A DNA stretch of 7,320 nucleotides from the NCBI GenBank assembly GCA_029879605.1, contig JAOUQA010000095.1, positions 1-7,320 on the forward strand. Direction: 5' to 3'. Made by a program: the position numbers and the translations under genes. The DNA is from Gammaproteobacteria bacterium. GTDB taxonomy: Bacteria > Pseudomonadota > Gammaproteobacteria > SZUA-229. The notes beneath the pieces were generated by a model that was given only the letters and a program-made list of their open reading frames with translations, was not told the DNA's origin and did no database searches. Shown one piece after another: positions 1-6,263 of this stretch. How positions within the stretch are numbered: position 1 is the stretch's first letter; the number at the start of each line of letters is the position of its first letter.

Positions 1-847
1 CACTATTTTTCAACATCTCAAGCCCTGCATACCAAGCATCGACTCTTCCGGCGGCAGATTCCTCTGTTGGATGAATTTCAGTTATCCTGGAAGGCCCAAA
101 TAAAAATAGCGGACTAAATAACATACTAACAAGAATTGCTTTTATAAAACCATATTTACTTGCGAGATAAACCCAGAGCATGCCAGCCACACCCAGCACA
201 GCACCACGTGAATTAGTTAAATAAATACCATATAAAACAAATCCCATAGATAATGATAATGTCAATCTTGATAAATATGATCGAGACGCACTAAACAAAT
301 AAATTATTATCGGCAGTGTCGCCACAAAATAGTTTCCAAGATCGTTAGGATCATTAAATATACCCACATATGTTATACGACCATCCATTACCGGGCTTAC
401 ACCTGTCCATCCAACGCCATTATTAGTCTGATCAATCCCATGCACGGCAAATATGACTGCTGCCACACACATCAGCCAATAGAATTTAGTAATTCTCTTG
501 CTTGTATCTAATGCGCTGACTAAAATTAAATAAAAAATGGCGATAGGGTAAAATTTTGTGAATGCAATTGATATACCGCCCGGCCATCCTTGAAATAATG
601 GGGATAGTGACAGGATAACTAAAAAAATTATTATTAATTTATTTTGAGAAATATGAAAAGATTTCCTGCCGTACACAATCCAGATTATTGCCCCCATTAT
701 TAGAATAAATGGCAATATTGGTACATCTTTTAACTGGGGCAAATACTCATGTGGACGAATCAAAACTAATGCAGAATAAATATAAACAAATAAAAACATC
801 ATACTACTGCTTTCGTTTGACGCATTATCTGAATAAAGGTATTTCAT
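1..847 (-). CDS. O-antigen ligase/polymerase family membrane protein, C-terminus beyond window
   Basis: The ATG at 847 opens a frame with no stop to the left edge: 282 codons plus one base, so only the N-terminal part is visible. The translation is strongly hydrophobic, with about eight or nine likely membrane segments (near residues 17-31, 43-59, 70-86, 95-112, 122-136, 172-187, 194-211, 215-230 and 235-251). Three landmarks fit the Wzy/WaaL-like O-antigen ligase family: RPHEYLP near residue 31, NDPNDLGNY at 165-173 and NSRGAVLG at 212-219, followed by GRVDAWYAG at 267-275 in what should be the start of the large periplasmic loop. Members of this family polymerise lipid-linked repeat units or transfer glycans to an acceptor at the periplasmic face of the inner membrane; I cannot tell which applies here. 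The start lies 5 bases after the glycosyltransferase stop and has only a weak Shine-Dalgarno match, which suggests translational coupling. The RPHE opening resembles versions seen in exosortase-type exopolysaccharide clusters (from memory). Confidence 0.85.
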   Translation of the reverse strand, partial: MKYLYSDNASNESSSMMFLFVYIYSALVLIRPHEYLPQLKDVPILPFILIMGAIIWIVYGRKSFHISQNKLIIIFLVILSLSPLFQGWPGGISIAFTKFYPIAIFYLILVSALDTSKRITKFYWLMCVAAVIFAVHGIDQTNNGVGWTGVSPVMDGRITYVGIFNDPNDLGNYFVATLPIIIYLFSASRSYLSRLTLSLSMGFVLYGIYLTNSRGAVLGVAGMLWVYLASKYGFIKAILVSMLFSPLFLFGPSRITEIHPTEESAAGRVDAWYAGLEMLKNS

Positions 848-852
848 GTTTA

Positions 853-1947
853 TTAATTTAGCAGATATAATTTTTCGTGATTTTCAATCATAGATTTAAG
901 GCTGAATATTTCATCAAATTTTGATATATTTACATCATTATAGTGATTAAGTTTCTCTTTAATTGCATACAACTCAAAAATTGCATCAGCTAATTGTTGT
1001 GGACTAGCAGGCTCAACAATTATACCGTTTATACCATCTTCAACAATTTCAGTGTTACCGCCCACATTAGTTGCGATAATTGGTTTTCCAGCAGACAATG
1101 CTTCAAGTAGAGACAAAGGAAGACCTTCCCATAATGAAGATAATATATATATATCGTATGTTTTGATAAGATTATGAACATCTTGTCTATAGCCAATAAA
1201 CTTAACAATATCGTCTAATTTTTTTGTAATTGACATTTCTTCAAGCTGATCTCTAAGATCTCCGTGACCGGCGATTACAAACTGAACTCTGTTACCCAGT
1301 TTCTTTTTGACAATATCAGCAGCATCTATTAGATTATTAATTCCCTTTTGCTTTGATAGCACTACAGCAGTACCTACTAATAGACAGTCTATATCAACTC
1401 CTAGATCGCCCCTATTCAAAGGAATCGTATCATGCGGTACTTTATTAATGCCATTATATATAGTCAAAACATTATTTGTGACATTTAACTCTTCACTATA
1501 AAACTCCTTTAATTTATTTGAAACAGTAATGACCTTATCTGCCAATTTTATATACAACTTGGTTCTAAACTTGCTTGATAATATCTGCCTATATACCTGA
1601 TTATGTTCAGTATAAAAAAGAATTGGTTTTTTTCTAAAAATTGATTTATGTGCAACACCTGAATAAATAAGCGGGCCAAAATTGTGGGCGTGCACAATAT
1701 CAATTTTATTGCTAATAAAAAAATTCCGAATTCTAGGAATTATATTAAAATCGAATCCATTTCTTTTGTGTAGAATTAAAGTGCAATCTGCATGTATGTT
1801 AATTTCATCAAATAGTTTTCCTTTATCTGAAAGGCACACAAGATAAACTTTAAAGTTGTTTTTATTTATATTATTTATTAAACTAATAACTACTTTCTCT
1901 AATCCCCCAACATCAAAGTTGTTAACAACAAAACATATTCTTTTCAT
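853..1947 (-). CDS. GT4-family glycosyltransferase (GT-B fold)
   Basis: This 364-residue protein is predicted to be a cytoplasmic retaining glycosyltransferase that adds one sugar from a nucleotide donor to a lipid-linked intermediate. The N-terminal Rossmann half starts with MKRICFVVNN, then GGLEK at 14-18 (acceptor-side glycine loop), HAHN at 86-89, EHN at 114-116 and VSN at 142-144. The linker has the usual IYNGIN at 163-168. The C-terminal donor domain has an AGHGDL segment at 226-231, IGYRQDV at 251-257 and the hallmark EX7E motif with E274 and E282 inside WEGLPLSLLEALSAG. Length is normal for GT4. An in-frame GTG at 1968 would add seven residues and overlap the upstream gene by 17 bases, but that extension has no well-spaced Shine-Dalgarno. 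The ATG at 1947 gives the canonical GT4 N-terminus and leaves a 4-base gap after the upstream TAA, so I chose it. Donor and acceptor sugars cannot be predicted. Confidence 0.93.
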   Translation of the reverse strand: MKRICFVVNNFDVGGLEKVVISLINNINKNNFKVYLVCLSDKGKLFDEINIHADCTLILHKRNGFDFNIIPRIRNFFISNKIDIVHAHNFGPLIYSGVAHKSIFRKKPILFYTEHNQVYRQILSSKFRTKLYIKLADKVITVSNKLKEFYSEELNVTNNVLTIYNGINKVPHDTIPLNRGDLGVDIDCLLVGTAVVLSKQKGINNLIDAADIVKKKLGNRVQFVIAGHGDLRDQLEEMSITKKLDDIVKFIGYRQDVHNLIKTYDIYILSSLWEGLPLSLLEALSAGKPIIATNVGGNTEIVEDGINGIIVEPASPQQLADAIFELYAIKEKLNHYNDVNISKFDEIFSLKSMIENHEKLYLLN

Positions 1948-1951
1948 TATA

Positions 1952-2983
1952 TTATAAATCCATGTCACCCTCGTAGATATACCATCTACTACTATTTATG
2001 ATATTTTCATTTTCAGTAAGAATCAGTAATGGTCTCTTCACCAATGAACTCAACCTAAAGAAGTTCTTTTTTAATACTTTTTTAAATTTATCATTACCAA
2101 CAAAACTTAAACAAACAGATGACATATTGTTATTAATTGCCAATCTAATCATACACTGAATTATGTAAGTATAAGTTCTAATACTATTTTCAGAATATAA
2201 ATCAACTATCTCATAGTAGCTATCAACTTCTTTGAAAACAACATAACCCAGGTATTGGTTGGCATTTTTTAAGACATAGACCTTGTATTTATCTACTGGA
2301 TTATTAATATATCGCCAATTAAGAAAAAGGCTATCACGCACCGTAGTAATATCATACTCAGTATTTGTCCTTGCCCATAATTCATTAATTTTATTGTCAA
2401 AAGAATCAATCTCAGAAAAGCTTATTTGACCAGGAAGAGATTTTATTGTTACTTTAAAGAACACCCTTATAAAAATATCAGCCATCAAACTTAAAAACAA
2501 TGATGCATAGGAATTATTAATCCTGGACTTCCAGAATTTTAAACTTGATAGTGGTATGGACCAGAACTCAGCATCACTTAAATGAATATAACCAGATCGT
2601 AGAAAAACACCTTTTCCTGATTTATTAGGGAACGCTAATCCACAAAATAAATCCTGATTGTCTTTAATAGACCTGACTAACTCTTTTTGAATCGAGAGAG
2701 CAGGTCCAAATAATCGATACTTTTCATCAATTGAGAAATCAGATGCAGTAGATATTTTGTAAACTTGATTACCTACTTTCAGTTTTTGAAGAAAAAAAGA
2801 ACCACTACCAATTACATCTCCATCTTCAGTAGTTGCTTTTATTGTTTGGCTATTTCCAACTGGATTTAGTTCATAAAACCAATTTAGACGCTTTTCTGAA
2901 AGTGATGGAAGATTTCGGCTCCATAAATTAAGTATTTCTTTTTTATCATCATCTGTTGTTACAGGACCAAGCTTAAATCCCAT
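1952..2983 (-). CDS. GNAT-like acyltransferase, probable surface-polysaccharide modification
   Basis: The protein has 343 residues, with ATG at 2983 preceded by TTAGGAA about 6-8 bases upstream. The first half looks like a GNAT fold: a strand and turn at DGDVIGSGSF (54-63), then DFSIDEKYRLFGPAL (82-96) at the place where GNATs bind the CoA pyrophosphate, then GLAFPNKSGKGVFLRSGY (115-132), like the closing strand and helix of many acetyltransferases. The second half repeats GNAT-like features: FLNWRYINNP (220-229), GYVVFKEV (246-253) and the terminal RWYIYEGDMDL. Length and two-part layout resemble double-GNAT or FemAB-like proteins often found in exopolysaccharide clusters. The expected role is transfer of an acyl or aminoacyl group to an amino sugar or related acceptor in the cytoplasm; substrate is unknown. 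The classical Q/RxxGxG/A loop is degenerate (KYRLFGPA), so catalysis is likely but not certain. It is the first gene of the tight three-gene run and is notably AT-rich. Confidence 0.75.
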   Translation of the reverse strand: MGFKLGPVTTDDDKKEILNLWSRNLPSLSEKRLNWFYELNPVGNSQTIKATTEDGDVIGSGSFFLQKLKVGNQVYKISTASDFSIDEKYRLFGPALSIQKELVRSIKDNQDLFCGLAFPNKSGKGVFLRSGYIHLSDAEFWSIPLSSLKFWKSRINNSYASLFLSLMADIFIRVFFKVTIKSLPGQISFSEIDSFDNKINELWARTNTEYDITTVRDSLFLNWRYINNPVDKYKVYVLKNANQYLGYVVFKEVDSYYEIVDLYSENSIRTYTYIIQCMIRLAINNNMSSVCLSFVGNDKFKKVLKKNFFRLSSLVKRPLLILTENENIINSSRWYIYEGDMDL

Positions 2984-3201
2984 TAAGATTTCCTAATGTT
3001 ATTTATAATATTATTCAAATAAGTAACTATATTACATGTTTAAATTTCAAAAAATGAAGCTTATTGCTATCTAGTATATATAAATTAACTATAAATAATA
3101 TAGTCGTATTTTTGAAATATTGTAAGTCTACATTAGTTATTTGTAAATTAATATCTAAAAGAACATTATACTCCTGATAAAAGCGTTTAGGCGTCGAATT
3201 A
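2984..3201. other. AT-rich intergenic region upstream of the GNAT-GT-ligase operon
   Basis: This 218-base stretch separates the beta-helix gene from the GNAT gene. No reading frame of useful length is present on either strand. It is extremely AT-rich, with many TATA-like strings, which makes promoter calls unreliable. There is no GC-rich stem followed by a T-run, so I see no intrinsic terminator for the beta-helix gene. It is the most likely place for a promoter of the downstream three-gene run. Confidence 0.6.
3097..3125 (-). promoter_or_regulatory. possible sigma70-type promoter for the GNAT operon
   Basis: On the minus strand TTACAA (3125-3120) is followed after 17 bases by TATATT (3102-3097). 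The -10 matches consensus at five of six positions, the -35 at only three. It would give a leader of roughly 105 bases before the GNAT ATG. In sequence this AT-rich such matches arise easily by chance, so this is a candidate only. Confidence 0.22.
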
Positions 3202-4788
3202 TCATTCTGCTCGTAAATTAGTAGGTGGATTTGGGATTCTTGCTAGCGGAGCAGACCCATCTTCATACGCGCCTAAATCTATACCTGCCCCTGTAATTTG
3301 TCTTGGTGAAAAGTTGTATGGAGAAACGTACACTTTATCTATAACCGCATTGCCTAATGATGTTGTACCCTCATCAATACAGACGGAGTCTGGTTGTAAG
3401 CTAAAATCAAAAATATCTTTATTATTAAAACAAGAAGTATTGCTTTCTATTAATGATACACCTTGAGCAATTGTGACAGATGCGCCAGGGGCTGCAGCCC
3501 TGAAATCACCCCAATTTGGATTAATAAAATTAGCACTATCAAAACTAATCCTGCCAAAACGATTACCTATTCGTAGTAGGGAGTCACCATCTTGGTAAAA
3601 GATATTATTTTTCAAGCTAACAGTTTCATCATTAGTGGATAAATCAAATAAACGCATAAAATAGGCTAACGACTGATTGGTTCTAATATAAACTGTATTG
3701 TTATAAAAATGTAGAACTCCTTTTCGGTAGATACCTTCAACACCTGTATCTCCACCATAGTGGAACATATTGCTTGTGGATGCAGTTGTATTATCTAAAA
3801 GATCATTCACAAAAATGTTTCCATAAACATATGTATTTCGAAAACGACTTAATCTATCTAATTCATCCTGGTTTAAAGGCCGCCCTAAAACAGATTCCCT
3901 CGGTACTAAATAATCGTATGCTTCCTCAGGATCCACCAGATCAAGAACACGCGCTCCTGTCTCTACCCAATTAAAACGAATAATGGTTCCTCCTGATCTA
4001 TCCTTTAGTACGGATCCGCCAGCACCTGGCCTTAGACGCCCAAAATGATTGTACTGAAAAACAATACCTGATGCTTGGGTATATATATTATGATGTCGAT
4101 CAAAGCGGGCGCCAGTTGTTCCATTACCATGTATATAATTATGCTCAACTAAAATATTATGTGAAACCTGTTGGGCACCGCCTGGTTTTGAAAGGACAAA
4201 AAGACCATTACCACTATCAGTTAACTCACAATTTCTTACAATTAAATTATCAACTAATACAGCCCAGACGGGAGCTGCCCCATCTGAATAATTAACAATA
4301 TTACCAGCACTATTGGTATATGAATAAGCTTCATAAGCTCCAGTTAATTTAAGCCCTTCAATAATAATATGGCTTGGTTTATCAGTTGCATAATCATCAT
4401 TAGGCCCTCTTTTAATTAAAATTAATGCCAGATTTTCATCATACTGCGCACTAAAAAAGCCAGCTTGAGCAAGACTGGCAGGGGTTCGTGCATTTTGACC
4501 GCTTATAACCGGTTTTTCACCATTAATACCAGGAAGACCTCGAATAACAATTGGCTGCGCCTCGGTACCTTGTGCGCGTAAACCAATCTTTGTCCTATAC
4601 GGTTCAGCTCGATAATATATATTTACTGTATCGCCCGCTACTAATTCAAGCCATGGCACCTGATCAAGTTCCAATAATGCCTGGCCTGGGCCTACGTGAT
4701 AATCTACAGAATAAGCTTTAGTAGGTATCAGAATCATGACAGCAATTGATAATAATAAGAATCGGCATATCCGAGATAAAAGTGTCAT
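3202..4788 (-). CDS. exported right-handed parallel beta-helix protein
   Basis: The 528-residue product starts with a clear signal peptide: positive n-region MTLLSRICR, hydrophobic core LLLSIAVMILI, cleavage probably after TKAYS (about residue 27). It then enters YHVGPGQ and AGDTVNIYY, a beta-helix cap as in polysaccharide lyase-like proteins. Helix coils are visible as spaced N-rich turns: LIVRNCEL (182-189), ILVEHNYIHGNG (212-223), IVFQYNHFG (242-250), TIIRFNWVE (268-276), YVYGNIFVN (320-328), LHFYNNTVYI (359-368) and VSLKNNIFYQ (390-399). LKDRSGG (261-267) and VLDLVDPEE (281-289) include charged residues that could sit in an active or binding cleft. Near the C-terminus DFSLQPDSVCIDEGT and DLGAYEDG match the end seen in many secreted choice-of-anchor-Q-like beta-helix proteins. 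The tail PNPPTNLRAE ends in tandem stops TGA TAA. The likely role is periplasmic or extracellular binding, cleavage or epimerisation of the polysaccharide; activity is unproven. The start at 4788 is favoured over upstream TTG 4857 by the signal peptide and a strong Shine-Dalgarno. Codons are more GC-rich than in the neighbouring GNAT and GT genes. Confidence 0.85.
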   Translation of the reverse strand: MTLLSRICRFLLLSIAVMILIPTKAYSVDYHVGPGQALLELDQVPWLELVAGDTVNIYYRAEPYRTKIGLRAQGTEAQPIVIRGLPGINGEKPVISGQNARTPASLAQAGFFSAQYDENLALILIKRGPNDDYATDKPSHIIIEGLKLTGAYEAYSYTNSAGNIVNYSDGAAPVWAVLVDNLIVRNCELTDSGNGLFVLSKPGGAQQVSHNILVEHNYIHGNGTTGARFDRHHNIYTQASGIVFQYNHFGRLRPGAGGSVLKDRSGGTIIRFNWVETGARVLDLVDPEEAYDYLVPRESVLGRPLNQDELDRLSRFRNTYVYGNIFVNDLLDNTTASTSNMFHYGGDTGVEGIYRKGVLHFYNNTVYIRTNQSLAYFMRLFDLSTNDETVSLKNNIFYQDGDSLLRIGNRFGRISFDSANFINPNWGDFRAAAPGASVTIAQGVSLIESNTSCFNNKDIFDFSLQPDSVCIDEGTTSLGNAVIDKVYVSPYNFSPRQITGAGIDLGAYEDGSAPLARIPNPPTNLRAE

Positions 4789-4795
4789 GATGAAA

Positions 4796-4802
4796 CTCCT
4801 CC
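4796..4802 (-). promoter_or_regulatory. strong ribosome binding site deciding the beta-helix start
   Basis: On the minus strand GGAGGAG is followed by 7 bases and then the ATG at 4788. This is the strongest Shine-Dalgarno in the window. It fixes the start at the signal-peptide methionine rather than at the in-frame TTG (4857) or ATG (4842) further upstream. Confidence 0.8.
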
Positions 4803-4991
4803 ACATCAAGTTGTAGACAGCATAAATAGATAGAAAATTCATAACGCTAGGGTGCAAATGATATGATTACTATTTAATATCAAAATCAAATACTTTTACT
4901 AACTGGTCAATAACTAAAACACCTTAATAAGTAAACTGTAATATACATCCCTCGTTTATGTGAATTATAGTTATCTATATGAACGCGGTTA

Positions 4992-5064
4992 GGAAGTGGT
5001 TCACAAAAATGTGGCGGTTTAAAAGGTCCATTATATTATTTATGATAAGTTGTGAACCCCTTTC
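4992..5064. repeat. 15-base imperfect inverted repeat with 43-base spacer
   Basis: The left arm GGAAGTGGTTCACAA (4992-5006) matches the reverse complement of the right arm TTGTGAACCCCTTTC (5050-5064) at 13 of 15 positions. The inner nine bases, GGTTCACAA against TTGTGAACC, are perfect. The 43-base spacer includes GTGGCGGTTTAAAAGGTCCA (5011-5030), which is out of character with the AT-rich surroundings. I see no clear target-site duplication and no T-run, so it is not a typical terminator. It may be a remnant of insertion-sequence ends, a small MITE-like element or a regulatory hairpin. Confidence 0.55.
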
Positions 5065-5164
5065 TATTATAAGAATTAATACATTCATATGTATCTAATA
5101 AGTAGATATTAAGCAAATACCAATAAAATGATATGGATTTAAGAGAATTAATAATATTAAATGA

Positions 5165-6151
5165 TTAGCCTATAGGTAAATCAACTTTTTCTATCAATTG
5201 TGGCTCTAAATGCATATATTGAGTGGTTTTTCTTTTTGCAGAGATATCCTTAAATACATATTCCGCCTTCTGAACTGAGCACCCTAAATAATCAGCCAAA
5301 TCAGAAACAGGTCTATTATTATTATATGCCCAAATCGCTACATCCATTTGGGAATAAGGTAAAGCATAGTAAAATTCATCCTGTCCTTGAGGCAAACTAT
5401 AAGTATCAGTCGTTGGGATTGCATTACATATGTCATCTGGCAAACCCATAAATTTAGCTAATGAATATACCTGTGTTTTATAAAGATGCGCTATAGGTTT
5501 TAGATCTGCTGATCCATCTCCATTTTTAACAAAAAAACCTTGGTCGTATTCCACGCGATTTGGAGTCCCTATCACTGCATAGTTCAATCGATCAGCATGA
5601 AAATATTCTATTGTTTTACGAATTCTTTGTTTGTAATTTGTAGCAGCAACAATTTGGAGATATTGCTTGATTCCTAGATTTTTCTGCAGTATTTCACCTG
5701 AAGGATTCTGAACAACTAATTTAAAGTGATTGAACTGACCTTCAAGGCCACCTGAAATAATAATTTTGTTCTTCCATCCATCCTCATAGTCTGGAAATAC
5801 TTCCTTAATAGCATTATCACGCCAATGATAGCATCCTATAGCATCTAAAGTTGATGCTATATCATGCTTCAAATAATCGACGCCCAGGAATTTTACAAGT
5901 TGCTCACCTCTACTCTGAGTTTCATTCGAAGAATCTTTCTCTGGCAATAACAATGCAAATACTTTATTTTTCCCAAAGGCCTTAACAGCTAATGCAGCTG
6001 ATACAGAGCTATCAATACCTCCAGACACTGCAACTACAACACCACGTCTATTTAACTTTTTTGAAACTATATCTCTCATAGATAATGATATTTTATTAAT
6101 TTCATTATCATGATCGAAATCCAATACCAACTCATTTAATGGTTGCACCAT
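5165..6151 (-). CDS. NAD-synthetase-like (NadE family) ATP-dependent amide ligase
   Basis: The 328-residue protein is a stand-alone NadE-type ATP-pyrophosphatase domain without a glutaminase domain. It has the N-type P-loop SGGIDSS at 43-49, ALLLPEKDSS at 67-75, the helix NYKQRIRK at 172-179 (NadE proteins have N-x-K/Q-x-R-x-R here), GTPNRVEYDQGFF at 195-207, KNGDGSADLKPIAHLYKTQVY at 209-229 and QDEFYYALPY at 257-266. Canonical NadE amidates nicotinic acid adenine dinucleotide with ammonia via an adenylate. Differences from the short NadE of about 275 residues are a longer middle segment (roughly 107-168, with GGLEGQFNHF) and a C-terminal extension, KRKTTQYMHLEPQLIEKV. The substrate pocket may therefore differ. 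The neighbours are all surface-polysaccharide genes, which favours a specialised amidation of a carboxylated sugar or acyl group, though a true NAD synthetase cannot be excluded. The ATG at 6151 is preceded by GAGGGA about 6 bases upstream. Confidence 0.85.
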   Translation of the reverse strand: MVQPLNELVLDFDHDNEINKISLSMRDIVSKKLNRRGVVVAVSGGIDSSVSAALAVKAFGKNKVFALLLPEKDSSNETQSRGEQLVKFLGVDYLKHDIASTLDAIGCYHWRDNAIKEVFPDYEDGWKNKIIISGGLEGQFNHFKLVVQNPSGEILQKNLGIKQYLQIVAATNYKQRIRKTIEYFHADRLNYAVIGTPNRVEYDQGFFVKNGDGSADLKPIAHLYKTQVYSLAKFMGLPDDICNAIPTTDTYSLPQGQDEFYYALPYSQMDVAIWAYNNNRPVSDLADYLGCSVQKAEYVFKDISAKRKTTQYMHLEPQLIEKVDLPIG

Positions 6152-6263
6152 ACCAATCCCTCACATTTTAACATTATAAAATAAAACCACTAATCATCTA
6201 ATTTAGCTTGAAATACAAACTATATTAGGAATAAATACATGTAAAACCTTAATAAAGACCATG
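6152..6263 (-). promoter_or_regulatory. intergenic leader of the NadE-like gene with candidate -10 element
   Basis: The 112-base gap has no gene. On the minus strand a perfect TATAAT lies at 6178-6173, about 21 bases before the ATG and just ahead of the GAGGGA ribosome site. No convincing -35 element lies 16-18 bases upstream (TTAGAT is the nearest). It could be a weak or activator-dependent promoter, or a chance match in AT-rich DNA. Transcription could also simply continue from the SGNH-like gene. Confidence 0.28.

Larger units (their letters stand above)
4789..5164. other. long intergenic region upstream of the beta-helix gene
   Basis: This 376-base gap contains no supportable gene on either strand; the longest frame is only the rejected N-terminal extension of the beta-helix gene. 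Most of it is AT-rich, but about 4981-5025 is noticeably more GC-rich and contains one arm of an inverted repeat. The length suggests that the beta-helix gene has its own promoter rather than being read only from the nadE-like gene. Nothing after the nadE-like stop looks like a T-tailed terminator. Confidence 0.6.

Noticed and set aside
1141..1155. TA-dinucleotide run
   Set aside because: It lies within the glycosyltransferase gene and encodes part of the conserved DIYILSS segment just before the EX7E motif, so it is codon-driven rather than a regulatory repeat.
1307..1501. Plus-strand reading frame of 64 codons inside the glycosyltransferase
   Set aside because: It is antisense to a well-supported gene, has no ribosome site and resembles no family I know.
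1948..1968. GTG start at 1968 for the glycosyltransferase
   Set aside because: The nearest GAGG is directly adjacent to the GTG, and the extra seven residues are absent from the usual GT4 N-terminus. The ATG at 1947 is better.
3774..4295. Two plus-strand reading frames (3774-3974 and 4071-4295) inside the beta-helix gene
   Set aside because: Both are antisense shadows; the minus-strand frame has repeat structure, a signal peptide and a strong ribosome site.
4789..4857. N-terminal extension of the beta-helix protein from a TTG at 4857
   Set aside because: It would place 23 residues before a perfect signal peptide, has no good ribosome site, and the GGAGGAG at 4802-4796 points to the ATG at 4788.
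5148..5160. Small AT palindrome TTAATA-A-TATTAA after the NadE-like stop as a terminator
   Set aside because: The stem is only six A-T pairs with a one-base centre and no T-run, so it could not form a functional intrinsic terminator.
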